A stretch of 6,266 nt of DNA from Dehalococcoidia bacterium (GCA_009838385.1 VXRS01000037.1:1-6266); one strand, 5' to 3'; shown: positions 1 through 5,744, numbered from the stretch's first letter. Made by a program: numbers and translations. Notes: generated from the letters alone by a model not told the origin.

Positions 1-37
1 ATTTTAGTCGTCAGCGTCAGATGTTTATAATATACAG
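1..37 (+). other. Residual Illumina Nextera (Tn5) read-1 adapter, not genomic
   Basis: Aligned without gaps, bases 5-37 match the 33-base Nextera read-1 adapter at 28 positions. The last 19 bases (19-37) match the Tn5 mosaic end at 16 of 19. All five differences are G>T or C>A. Bases 1-4 could be the end of an index sequence. The stretch is AT-rich and carries no coding sense, while everything from base 38 is GC-rich and codes for a recognisable protein. I infer that the fragment was cut by tagmentation at base 38 and the adapter was carried into the assembly. Confidence 0.9.
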
Positions 38-283
38 GTGCCGCAGTTCAAGGGAAACCACCTGCTGATCAAGAACCGGAGCGCCGTGGGGATGGTGCTG
101 ATGCACTACAGGGCAAGGCAGGTCGAGCGCATGCAACAGTCGGTGGCGGAGGTGTTCGCGATGCTGGCGGACGGCAGGCTGGCGCCGCCTGTCATCGAGA
201 AGGGGAGCCTCGCGGACGGGCCCCGGTTCCTGCAGCGGGTGCTCGATCGGGACGTGGTGGGGAAGCTCGTTCTGCGCATCTGA
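38..283 (+). CDS. C-terminal fragment of zinc-type alcohol dehydrogenase / NADPH:quinone oxidoreductase (MDR superfamily)
   Basis: The 81 visible residues form the end of a medium-chain dehydrogenase/reductase. A segment near the start (LLIKNRSAVGM) is the conserved strand and turn after the nucleotide-binding domain. It is followed by a helix, the turn ADGRLAPPVIEK, and the closing GKLVLRI strand typical of quinone-oxidoreductase-like members. Family members are usually about 320-340 residues, so roughly three quarters lies outside the window. The first codon, GTG at 38, could be mistaken for a start, but it is an internal Val directly after adapter sequence. Such enzymes reduce enones, quinones or enoyl thioesters with NADPH; the substrate cannot be told from this end. 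The stop is TGA at 281-283. A 66-base gap with a hairpin separates it from the next gene, so shared transcription is possible but unproven. Confidence 0.85.
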   Translation: MPQFKGNHLLIKNRSAVGMVLMHYRARQVERMQQSVAEVFAMLADGRLAPPVIEKGSLADGPRFLQRVLDRDVVGKLVLRI

Positions 284-313
284 GGGTGCGGCGAGGGGTC
301 GGGCGCGCTACGC

Positions 314-330
314 TGCCGCCGCCGGCGGCA
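314..330 (+). other. GC-only hairpin in the gap between the MDR gene and the LLM oxidoreductase
   Basis: TGCCGCC and GGCGGCA form a perfect 7-bp stem around the loop GCC, between the stop at 283 and the start at 350. No T-run follows, so it is not a standard intrinsic terminator. It may attenuate or stabilise the transcript, or be chance in GC-rich DNA. Confidence 0.35.
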
Positions 331-349
331 CGGCCGGCCGAGGAGACGC

Positions 350-1192
350 ATGAAGTTCGGAATCACGATGTTCCCCACCGACTACGCGATTGGCCCGGGC
401 GAGCTGGCCCGCGAGGTGGAGGCTCACGGCTTCGAGTCGCTCTTCTTCCCGGAGCACACGCACATTCCCGCAAGCCGGAAGTCGCCCTGGCCGGGCGGCC
501 CCGATCTGCCCGAGGAGTACTCGCACACGCTCGACCTGTTCGTGGCGCGGACGGCGGCGGCCGCTGCCACGGAACGGCTGCTGGGGGGAAGCGGCATCTG
601 CCTCGTCATCCAACGTGACCCGATCACGCTGGCGAAGGAAGTCGCGAGCCTGGATCACGTGTCCGGGGGGCGGGCGCTGCTGGGCATCGGGGCAGGGTGG
701 AACCTGGAGGAGATGGAGAACCACGGGACGGACCCGGCGCGCCGCTGGCGGCGCATGCGGGAGACGATCGAGGCGATGCAGGCGATCTGGGCCAACGACG
801 AGGGCGAGTACCACGGCGAGCTCATCGACTTCGACCCGATCTGGCAGTGGCCGAAGCCGGTACAGGATCCCCACCCGCCGGTCATCATCGGCGGCGACGG
901 GCCGACGACACTGAAGCGCGTGGCGCGTTACGGCGACGGCTGGATGCCGATCGACGGGCGCAACCGCGACGACTTCGCCCCGGCAATCGCGGAGCTGAAC
1001 GACCTCGCGGCCGAGCAGGGCCGCGGGCCGATGACGGTGTCGCTCTTCGGGTCGGGGCCCAACCCGGCCCGCATCGAGAAGCACGCGAAGGCGGGGGTAG
1101 ACCGCATCGTGTTCCTGGTGCCCCCGGCGCCAGCCGACGTGGTGCTGCCGGTGGTCGAAGAGCGCGCGCGTCTCGCCGAGCAGTTCGCATAG
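350..1192 (+). CDS. LLM-class (luciferase-like) F420/flavin-dependent oxidoreductase
   Basis: This 280-residue protein is full length for the short luciferase-like TIM-barrel family (Rv2161c-like 'probable F420-dependent oxidoreductase' group). The first strand MKFGITMFPT and the FFPEHTHIP block (about residues 32-40) open the barrel. Residues 89-126 carry the hallmark segment with RDP, LAKEVASLDHVSGGR and the GIGAGW phosphate/cofactor loop. Residues 175-203 hold HPPVIIGGDGP and RYGDGWMP, also diagnostic. Members use reduced F420 or FMN for hydride transfer or monooxygenation; which cofactor is used here cannot be read from sequence, and the substrate is unknown. The start is ATG 350 behind AGGAG at 341-345, only 4 bases away. 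The stop overlaps the Shine-Dalgarno of the next gene, so it is very probably co-transcribed with the two MaoC genes. That context suggests acyl-CoA or organic acid catabolism. Confidence 0.9.
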   Translation: MKFGITMFPTDYAIGPGELAREVEAHGFESLFFPEHTHIPASRKSPWPGGPDLPEEYSHTLDLFVARTAAAAATERLLGGSGICLVIQRDPITLAKEVASLDHVSGGRALLGIGAGWNLEEMENHGTDPARRWRRMRETIEAMQAIWANDEGEYHGELIDFDPIWQWPKPVQDPHPPVIIGGDGPTTLKRVARYGDGWMPIDGRNRDDFAPAIAELNDLAAEQGRGPMTVSLFGSGPNPARIEKHAKAGVDRIVFLVPPAPADVVLPVVEERARLAEQFA

Positions 1193-1202
1193 GAGGCGAT
1201 CC

Positions 1203-1667
1203 ATGGCCGACATCCAACCGCCAGCCGAAGAGATCCGGGCGCTCGTGGGCCACGAGTTCCCGGGCGGGAAGTACACGGTGGCGCACTGGGAGAACTTCCT
1301 GCTGACCGAGTGCACTGGGTCCGAGCCACTTCCGGACGGGCTCGTACACCCGGTCGTGCTGTTCCACATGCCGATCCTTGGTGCGAACACCTCCATCGGA
1401 GGAATGTTCGCGCTGGGACAGGCGGAGTCGGACTTCTCGATCGGCATCGAGAGCTACGACTGGGAGATCGAACGCCCGCTGCACGAGGACGTTGAGTACA
1501 CCGTGACCGGCAGGGTGACCGAGGCCGACCGGATGGAGGGGCCCCGGCGGCACGACCGCCCGGGTGTCTACGACCGCATCCAGTTCCGCTTCGAGCTCCA
1601 CGAGCCGGGCGGCGACTTCGCGGCCAGCTCGACGATCACGTGGACGTACCGGAGGTCGGCGGCATGA
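1203..1667 (+). CDS. MaoC-like hot-dog protein, N-terminal dehydratase type (FAS1_DH-like), probable non-catalytic partner
   Basis: This 154-residue single hot-dog protein is of the MaoC N-terminal dehydratase type. Residues about 5-37 give the long opening helix region. YDWEIERPLHEDVEYTVTG (residues 85-103) and the closing ASSTITWTYRR (141-151) are the characteristic strands. The D-x-N-P-x-H hydratase signature is absent, as in the HadA-type subunit of split (R)-hydratases. I therefore infer that it pairs with the protein encoded directly downstream, which has the signature. The start ATG 1203 follows AGGAGG (1191-1196) with 6 bases of spacing. This Shine-Dalgarno overlaps the stop codon of the preceding oxidoreductase gene, indicating translational linkage. 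The expected role is hydration of a 2-enoyl-CoA or thioester as half of a heterodimer; the actual substrate is unknown. Confidence 0.82.
   Translation: MADIQPPAEEIRALVGHEFPGGKYTVAHWENFLLTECTGSEPLPDGLVHPVVLFHMPILGANTSIGGMFALGQAESDFSIGIESYDWEIERPLHEDVEYTVTGRVTEADRMEGPRRHDRPGVYDRIQFRFELHEPGGDFAASSTITWTYRRSAA
1651..1655 (+). promoter_or_regulatory. Shine-Dalgarno GGAGG that fixes the start of the second MaoC gene
   Basis: GGAGG lies 8 bases before ATG 1664, inside the last codons of the preceding gene. It supports the ATG in the ATGA overlap over the in-frame GTG at 1640, which has no such site. Confidence 0.75.
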
Positions 1668-2080
1668 ACGTGCAGGTAGGCGACTCGATACCGGAGTGGG
1701 TGATGGAGAGCGTTCGTCCCGAGCGGATGCGCACGATGGCGGCGATCCTGCGCGACCCCAACCCCGTGCACTGGGACCGCAAGGCCGTGGCAGCGCTGCC
1801 GTTCGGGCTCGGTGAACGCACGATCAACCAGGGGCCGCTTGGGCTGAGCTACATGCTGAACATGCTGATGGACTGGGCCGGGCCGACGAGCGTGCGGCGC
1901 GTCACGGTGCGCTTTCCCAAGGTCGTGCTGGACGATGACCACGTAACGGCCGGGGGGCGGGTGACCGCTATCCGCGAGGAGGACGGCGTGCGCCTGGCGG
2001 ACTGCGACATCTGGCTGTCGCGCGAGGGCGAGTCGCCGAGCCTTGAGGGCACGGCCACGGTAGCGCTCCCGGAGAGCTAG
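1664..2080 (+). CDS. MaoC-like (R)-specific enoyl-CoA hydratase, catalytic subunit
   Basis: This 138-residue hot-dog protein carries the hydratase-2 signature D31-P-N-P-V-H36, giving the catalytic Asp and His of MaoC/(R)-hydratases. The NQGPLGLSYMLNMLMDW segment follows where the family has its buried central helix. The C-terminal strands (RRVTVRFPKVV, VTAGGRVT, ADCDIWL) complete the fold. It is single-domain and short, as expected for one half of a heterodimer. The preceding gene gives the other half, an arrangement like mycobacterial HadA-HadB (about 158 and 142 residues). ATG 1664 overlaps the TGA of the upstream gene (ATGA), which suggests coupled translation and equal dosage. It probably hydrates or dehydrates a 2-enoyl/3-hydroxyacyl thioester. 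A dehydratase for aromatic- or branched-acid acyl-CoAs is equally possible. Confidence 0.85.
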   Translation: MNVQVGDSIPEWVMESVRPERMRTMAAILRDPNPVHWDRKAVAALPFGLGERTINQGPLGLSYMLNMLMDWAGPTSVRRVTVRFPKVVLDDDHVTAGGRVTAIREEDGVRLADCDIWLSREGESPSLEGTATVALPES

Positions 2081-2105
2081 CGGACTGCTCCCGGACGCCT
2101 CACCA

Positions 2106-3422
2106 CTGAGCCGTTTCTGGCGGCGGGCGCGGCGCGCCTACTACGGCTGGTGGGTGCTGGCGGCGTCGGTGGTGTCGGTCGCGCTTGTCGCAGGCACGTC
2201 GTTCTGGTCGTTCGGGCTGTACATCGACCCGCTCGAGCAGGAGTTCGGGTGGTCGCGATGGTCGACTGCGGGCGGGTTCTCGATCGCACTGCTGGTGGGG
2301 AGCGTGGCCTCGCCGCTAATCGGGCGAGGGGTCGACCGCTACGGGCCACGGCGGGTCATCCTCCTCGGGGCGGTGCTGACGGCGGGGAGCTTCCTGTTGC
2401 TGGCGACGACGAGCGCACTCTGGCAGTGGTTCCTGTACCAGTCGCTGGCGGCGATCTTCCGCAACATGATGTTCTTCATCCCCTTCCAGACGCTGGTCTC
2501 GCGCTGGTTCGACCGGCGGCGGGGGCTTGCCGTGGGAATCCTGGGGACGGGCTTCTCGATGGGAGGGTTTGTGGTGGTGCCGATCCTTCAGGCCGTGATC
2601 AACGCGGTGCAGTGGGAGGGCTCGTTCGTCTTCTCGGCAATCGTGACCGTGGCTGTCATCGCGCCGCTCTCGCTGCTACTGATCCGGGACCACCCCGCGG
2701 ACATGGGGCTGGAGGTCGACGGAGAGGCCCAGCCTGAGGGCGCGCCTCCCAGGCCGGCAGTGCTCACTGGCCTGACCGACCGGCAGGCGCTGCGAACGCC
2801 GCTCTTCTGGGTGATCGCGCTCGCCCTGATGGTCTTCTTCTTCGGGATGTTCGGCTGGACCGCGCACGCGGTTCCGTACTACGAGTCGGTGGGGTTCTCG
2901 AAGTGGTGGGCGGCGCAATTGCTCGCCATCGCGGCGGGGAGCGGGATCATCACGCGCCTCGTCTTCGGCTACGTGGCCGACCGCATCCCGCGAATCGAGG
3001 TGGCGGCGATGGCGCTCTGCGGCTGCCTGACGCTTTCCATGCTCGTGTTGCTGGTGACAGGCGGGAGCGTGGTCGGGGTGGTCATCTTCCTGGGGTTCTG
3101 GTTCGTGGGATCGAGCGGCGGTCCGATGATCGAGCCGCTGCTGACCTCGCGCACGTTCGGCATGGCCTACTTCGCCTCGATTCTCGGGGCGCTGGGACTG
3201 GTGTCGCAGAGCGGACAGATCGTGAGCCCCATGATCGCGGGCGCGATCTTCGATGCGACGGGCGAGTACGACTGGGCGCTGGTGATGTTCGCCTGCTCGA
3301 TGGGGCTCTCGCTCTTGCTGTACTGGCTGGCGTGGAAATTGCCCCGCCCCGAGTTGCCGGTCGTCTCGGTCGTAACAAGCGCTGACGGGAGCGGACAGGC
3401 GAGACGGTCGGCGGAGGCGTAA
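2106..3422 (+). CDS. MFS transporter, monocarboxylate/oxalate-formate (MCT/OFA) type, copy 1, with probable CTG start
   Basis: This is a 12-helix major facilitator carrier of 438 residues counted from CTG 2106. TM1 includes YYGWWVLAASVV. Motif A, G73-x-x-x-D77-R78-x-G80-P-R82-R83, lies between TM2 and TM3. The RWFDRRRGLAVG segment before TM5 is typical of MCT/OFA-type carriers of organic anions. A second motif A copy (GYVADRIPR) sits between TM8 and TM9. The start is odd. The reading frame shows clear homology to the downstream paralogue from residue 1, with 16 codons before GTG 2154. Yet after the in-frame stop at 2061 it contains no ATG, GTG or TTG before 2154. CTG 2106 aligns with the paralogue's ATG. 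CTG 2085 has GGAG (2071-2074) just upstream. Starting at GTG 2154 would lose the basic N-tail and part of TM1. A 21-residue polar C-tail after LPRPEL is absent from the paralogue. The substrate is probably a monocarboxylate or similar anion. Confidence 0.85.
   Translation: MSRFWRRARRAYYGWWVLAASVVSVALVAGTSFWSFGLYIDPLEQEFGWSRWSTAGGFSIALLVGSVASPLIGRGVDRYGPRRVILLGAVLTAGSFLLLATTSALWQWFLYQSLAAIFRNMMFFIPFQTLVSRWFDRRRGLAVGILGTGFSMGGFVVVPILQAVINAVQWEGSFVFSAIVTVAVIAPLSLLLIRDHPADMGLEVDGEAQPEGAPPRPAVLTGLTDRQALRTPLFWVIALALMVFFFGMFGWTAHAVPYYESVGFSKWWAAQLLAIAAGSGIITRLVFGYVADRIPRIEVAAMALCGCLTLSMLVLLVTGGSVVGVVIFLGFWFVGSSGGPMIEPLLTSRTFGMAYFASILGALGLVSQSGQIVSPMIAGAIFDATGEYDWALVMFACSMGLSLLLYWLAWKLPRPELPVVSVVTSADGSGQARRSAEA
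2466..2521 (+). repeat. Near-identical DNA block shared with the second MFS gene (copy A)
   Basis: These 56 bases match 3809-3864 at 54 positions: identical runs of 29 and 25 bases flank a two-base difference. They encode the MMFFIPFQT-SRWFDRRR segment. Similarity is higher than in neighbouring parts of the two genes, consistent with strong constraint or local gene conversion. Confidence 0.8.
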
Positions 3423-3435
3423 GGGAACAGGCACC

Positions 3436-3441
3436 TAGAAT
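3436..3441 (+). promoter_or_regulatory. Candidate -10 hexamer for a leaderless transcript of the second MFS gene
   Basis: TAGAAT lies 7 bases before ATG 3449, which would put the transcription start on the A of the ATG. No Shine-Dalgarno precedes this ATG, which fits leaderless expression. I see no good -35 box, so the call is tentative. Confidence 0.4.
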
Positions 3442-3448
3442 CCGTCGG

Positions 3449-4699
3449 ATGGCCCAGTACTGGCGGCGGCTGCGGCATGCCTACTACGGCTGGTGGATGC
3501 TCGCCGCGTCGGTGGTGGCAGTGGCCCTGGCGGCGGGCATCTCGTTCTGGTCGTTCGGGCTTTATGTCGACCCACTGGAGAGCCAGTTCGGCTGGTCGCG
3601 GGCGGAGGTTTCTGGAGGGTTCTCGGTCGGGTTCCTGGCGAGCGCCATCGCGGCGCCGCTCATCGGGTGGTGGATCGACCGGTACGGTCCGCGACGGGTC
3701 ATCCTGATCGGGGCAGTGCTGACGGCCGCGAGCTACGTGCTGCTGGCCACAACGAGCGAGCTGTGGCAGTGGTTCGTGTACCAGTCCATCAACGCCGTGT
3801 TCCGCCAGATGATGTTCTTCATCCCCTTCCAGACGCTCATCTCGCGCTGGTTCGACCGGCGGCGAGGGCTGGCGGTGGGTCTGCTGGGGACGGGCTTCTC
3901 AATCGGCGGATTCGCGGTCGTCCCCATCATGCGGATCGTGATCGACGCGGTGCAGTGGGAGGGGTCGTTCATCGTGGCAGGCATCGTGATCGTGGCGGTG
4001 TTCGTGCCGGTCTCCCTCCTCCTGGTGCGCGACGACCCCTCGGACGTGGGAGAGGAGGTGGACGGTGACGCGACACCTGCGGATCGCCCGGTGGCGCCGC
4101 GCGTGCTCACGGGGGTGACGGTGCGGGAGGCGCTGCGAACACCCCTCTTCTGGGTGGTCTCGGGGGCGCTGACGGCCTTCTTCTTCGGAATGATCAGCTG
4201 GATGGTCCACGGCATCCCCTACTACGAATCGGTGGGGTATTCGACCGAGCGGGCGGCGCTGCTCTTCTCGATCCAGGCAGGGGGCGGCGTGGTGGCGCGC
4301 CTGACGTTCGGCTACCTCGCGGACCGCATCCCCCGCATGGAGGCGGCGGCGGTGGTAGTGGCCATGTTCCTTGCGGGGGCGTTCGCAACGCTGCTGCTCA
4401 CGGACGGGAGCATCATCGGGATCGCCATCTTCCTCGTGTTCTTCGTCGTGGGATCGAGCGGCGGGCCGATGATCGAACCGCTGCTGCTGACGCGCTCGTT
4501 CGGGCTGGCCTCCTTCGGGGCATTGCTCGGCATCGTCCAGGTCATCTCAGTCCTGCACCTGGCGAGCCCGATCATCTCCGGCGCGATCTTCGACGCGACC
4601 GGAAACTACGAGTGGGCACTGGTGATGCTGGTCGGCGCGATGGGGCTGTCGGTGGCGTTGTTCTGGGTGGCGTGGCGGCTCCCGCGGCCGCAGTACTGA
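3449..4699 (+). CDS. MFS transporter, monocarboxylate/oxalate-formate (MCT/OFA) type, copy 2
   Basis: This 416-residue, 12-helix carrier is a tandem paralogue of the gene just upstream. Over the first 103 aligned residues I count 31 differences (about 70% identity), and the rest aligns with a single one-residue gap near TM10/11. Motif A is at residues 73-83 (D77, R78, G80, R82, R83). The RWFDRRRGLAVG block, the GYLADRIPR repeat of motif A and the SSGGPMIEPLL segment are all conserved. Differences cluster in the helices lining the likely substrate path, such as TM2 and TM7-TM11. The two carriers may therefore differ in substrate or form a pair. The start ATG 3449 lies 26 bases after the previous stop and lacks a Shine-Dalgarno; the TAGAAT seven bases upstream suggests its own leaderless promoter. 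The gene ends 5 bases from the convergent AhpD-like gene, leaving no room for a terminator. Confidence 0.93.
   Translation: MAQYWRRLRHAYYGWWMLAASVVAVALAAGISFWSFGLYVDPLESQFGWSRAEVSGGFSVGFLASAIAAPLIGWWIDRYGPRRVILIGAVLTAASYVLLATTSELWQWFVYQSINAVFRQMMFFIPFQTLISRWFDRRRGLAVGLLGTGFSIGGFAVVPIMRIVIDAVQWEGSFIVAGIVIVAVFVPVSLLLVRDDPSDVGEEVDGDATPADRPVAPRVLTGVTVREALRTPLFWVVSGALTAFFFGMISWMVHGIPYYESVGYSTERAALLFSIQAGGGVVARLTFGYLADRIPRMEAAAVVVAMFLAGAFATLLLTDGSIIGIAIFLVFFVVGSSGGPMIEPLLLTRSFGLASFGALLGIVQVISVLHLASPIISGAIFDATGNYEWALVMLVGAMGLSVALFWVAWRLPRPQY
3809..3864 (+). repeat. Near-identical DNA block shared with the first MFS gene (copy B)
   Basis: Partner of the block at 2466-2521, with the two differing bases at 3838-3839. 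The direct repeat spacing is 1343 bases, so recombination between copies would delete one gene length and leave one hybrid transporter. Confidence 0.8.
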
Positions 4700-4704
4700 C
4701 CGGG

Positions 4705-5268
4705 CTAGCGGGAGGGCTGCTCCGAGGGGACGAACTCCGCCAATAGGGTCGGGCCCCAGACGACCGCGCCGCCGTCGTCGAAATCGAAGAGGCTGAGGCG
4801 GTCGCCGGCGATGGGGTCGTCGGTGCCGAGGGCGACGGGGAGCTTCTGGGTGCTCCACTTCGACATGTCGAGCATGAGCTCGACGATCTGGGCCTCGGTG
4901 AAGTGGGCCTTGACCTGCTCGCGGAGCTCATCGCTGATGGCGCCGGGGGCGGTTACGAAGGCGTCGGTGAGGCGGAGGGCGACCTTCTGGTGCTCGGGCA
5001 GGTCGCTGTCCTCGTAGTGATCGATCTTGGCGGCCATGTCTTCGTCGAGGCCTGCATCCCGGGCAACGCCCAGGCGGAGGGACATTCAGGTGAAGCACTG
5101 GTGCTGGCGCGCGCAGCGCAGCCGCACCAGCTCGGTGGTGACGGGATCGAGGCCGCTCAGGCGCACCACGGCGTCCTGGTAGGCGCCGATGGCGGCGCCC
5201 AGTCCGGGGGCGACAGGGGCGGTGGGGCCGGCGGGTTCGGGCAGGCGGCGCTCACGTACGGAAGTCAT
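4705..5268 (-). CDS. AhpD/carboxymuconolactone decarboxylase-like selenoprotein (CxxU; in-frame TGA read as selenocysteine)
   Basis: Translation runs from ATG 5268-5266 through TGA 5088-5086 to TAG 4707-4705, giving 187 residues. The halves on either side of the TGA are in the same frame, and together they make one AhpD-like helical domain. The N-half ends ELVRLRCARQHQCFT and the C-half begins MSLRLGVARDAGLDE. In the family the redox motif is E-x11-C-x-x-C. Here E46, C58 and codon 61 fit exactly, with TGA at the second cysteine, giving C-F-T-U. The family's following His is replaced by Arg (R65). AhpD-type proteins are thiol-disulfide redox enzymes that reduce peroxides or partner proteins, and AhpD-like selenoproteins are known from environmental sequence surveys. 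GGAGG 7 bases upstream and an ATGA overlap with the preceding gene support the start. A hairpin after the TGA fits a bacterial SECIS. Alternatives are a TGC/TGT>TGA mutation or sequencing error, or restart at the ATG right after the TGA. Confidence 0.8.
5058..5074 (-). promoter_or_regulatory. Candidate bacterial SECIS hairpin for the selenocysteine TGA
   Basis: On the mRNA strand CCUGGGC, loop GUU and GCCCGGG form a 7-bp stem with one G-U pair. The stem starts 12 bases, and the loop 19 bases, after the UGA. Known bacterial SECIS elements have a short stem just after the UGA and a small loop with G in its first two positions, about 16-37 bases away. This hairpin meets those rules. GC-rich coding DNA makes hairpins easily, so it supports the recoding call but does not prove it. 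Confidence 0.6.
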
Positions 5269-5738
5269 GTCGTTTCCTCCTGGGGCGCGAGGACCGTTCG
5301 CAGGCCGAGCGCCAGACGCTGGTGTTGGTCGAGGGCGAGGAGGGCGCTGACGAAGGCCTGCACCTCTCCGGGGCTGAAGTGCTCCAGCAGGGCGTCGACG
5401 TCGCCCTGCGTGACGCCGGCGACATCGCCGACGAACTGCTCGGTGAAGGCGAGGCAGGCGCGCTCGCGGTCGCTGAAGAGGGCCGAGTCTGGCCAACCGG
5501 CGATGGCGGCGGCCTTCTCGGGGTCAACGGGAGCGCCGGGGGCGGGGCGAGCGGCCTCGCGGTCGTCGGCCTGGAGGCTGGCGATGCGGAGGCGGCAGAG
5601 CTCCAGGACCTCGGGGTCGAGGGCCTTCCACAGTTCCCCATGGAGGTTCGTGATGACACCGCGGACCTCGGGGGCGAAGCGCGCGAGGCGCTCGTCGAGG
5701 TCAGGGGCAAGGAGGCCGGGGTTGCCGGTGTCCGCCAT
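5265..5738 (-). CDS. AhpD/carboxymuconolactone decarboxylase-like protein lacking the redox cysteines
   Basis: This 157-residue protein is collinear with the downstream selenoprotein. ELCRLRIASLQ (from E46) matches ELVRLRCARQH, so E46 is kept. The positions of C58 and U61 hold D58 and E61 (ADDRE), and no CxxC occurs anywhere. The C-terminal part (FSDRERACLAFTEQFVGDV, then HFSPGEVQAFVSALLALDQHQRLALGL) matches the KVALRLTDAFV and HFTEAQIVELMLDMSKW regions of the neighbour. AhpD-like proteins oligomerise, so I infer it is a regulatory or structural partner, or that it has a different, non-redox chemistry as in carboxymuconolactone decarboxylase. Its TGA overlaps the neighbour's ATG (ATGA), indicating coupled expression. 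It starts at ATG 5738 with no Shine-Dalgarno, six bases after a -10 box, so it is probably leaderless. Confidence 0.83.
   Translation of the reverse strand: MADTGNPGLLAPDLDERLARFAPEVRGVITNLHGELWKALDPEVLELCRLRIASLQADDREAARPAPGAPVDPEKAAAIAGWPDSALFSDRERACLAFTEQFVGDVAGVTQGDVDALLEHFSPGEVQAFVSALLALDQHQRLALGLRTVLAPQEETT
5276..5280 (-). promoter_or_regulatory. Shine-Dalgarno GGAGG for the selenoprotein gene
   Basis: GGAGG on the minus strand lies 7 bases before ATG 5268, inside the end of the upstream AhpD-like gene. It fixes the start and argues that the frame before the TGA is translated, not an untranslated leader of a shorter gene beginning at 5085. Confidence 0.8.
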
Positions 5739-5744
5739 AGGGGG

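Noticed and set aside
314..330. Intrinsic terminator after the dehydrogenase fragment
   Set aside because: The 7-bp GC stem has no T-run behind it, so it is listed only as a hairpin.
308..1447. 379-codon minus-strand open frame
   Set aside because: It lies antisense to the LLM oxidoreductase and first MaoC genes, has low-complexity His/Arg/Pro-rich composition and resembles no family; long antisense frames are common at this GC content.
1640..1663. GTG 1640 as start of the second MaoC gene
   Set aside because: ATG 1664 has GGAGG at 8 bases and forms the ATGA overlap; the extra eight residues show no family match.
4700..4710. GCTAGC palindrome at the convergent gene junction
   Set aside because: A six-base palindrome is expected by chance, and the 5-base gap leaves no room for a terminator hairpin.
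4705..5085. Stand-alone 126-residue AhpD-like gene starting at ATG 5085
   Set aside because: It would begin in the middle of the redox motif, has no Shine-Dalgarno, and ignores the in-frame upstream half, which has strong translation signals.
5086..5088. Frameshift or ordinary pseudogene explanation for the split AhpD-like gene
   Set aside because: Both halves are in the same frame with no shift needed, and no other damage is visible in either half. A point nonsense change at the exact redox position is possible but less likely than selenocysteine, given the SECIS-like hairpin.
5086..5496. Minus-strand open frame extending upstream of ATG 5268
   Set aside because: The part before 5268 is an Arg/Pro-rich out-of-frame copy of the upstream AhpD-like gene; only the part from 5268 resembles a protein family.
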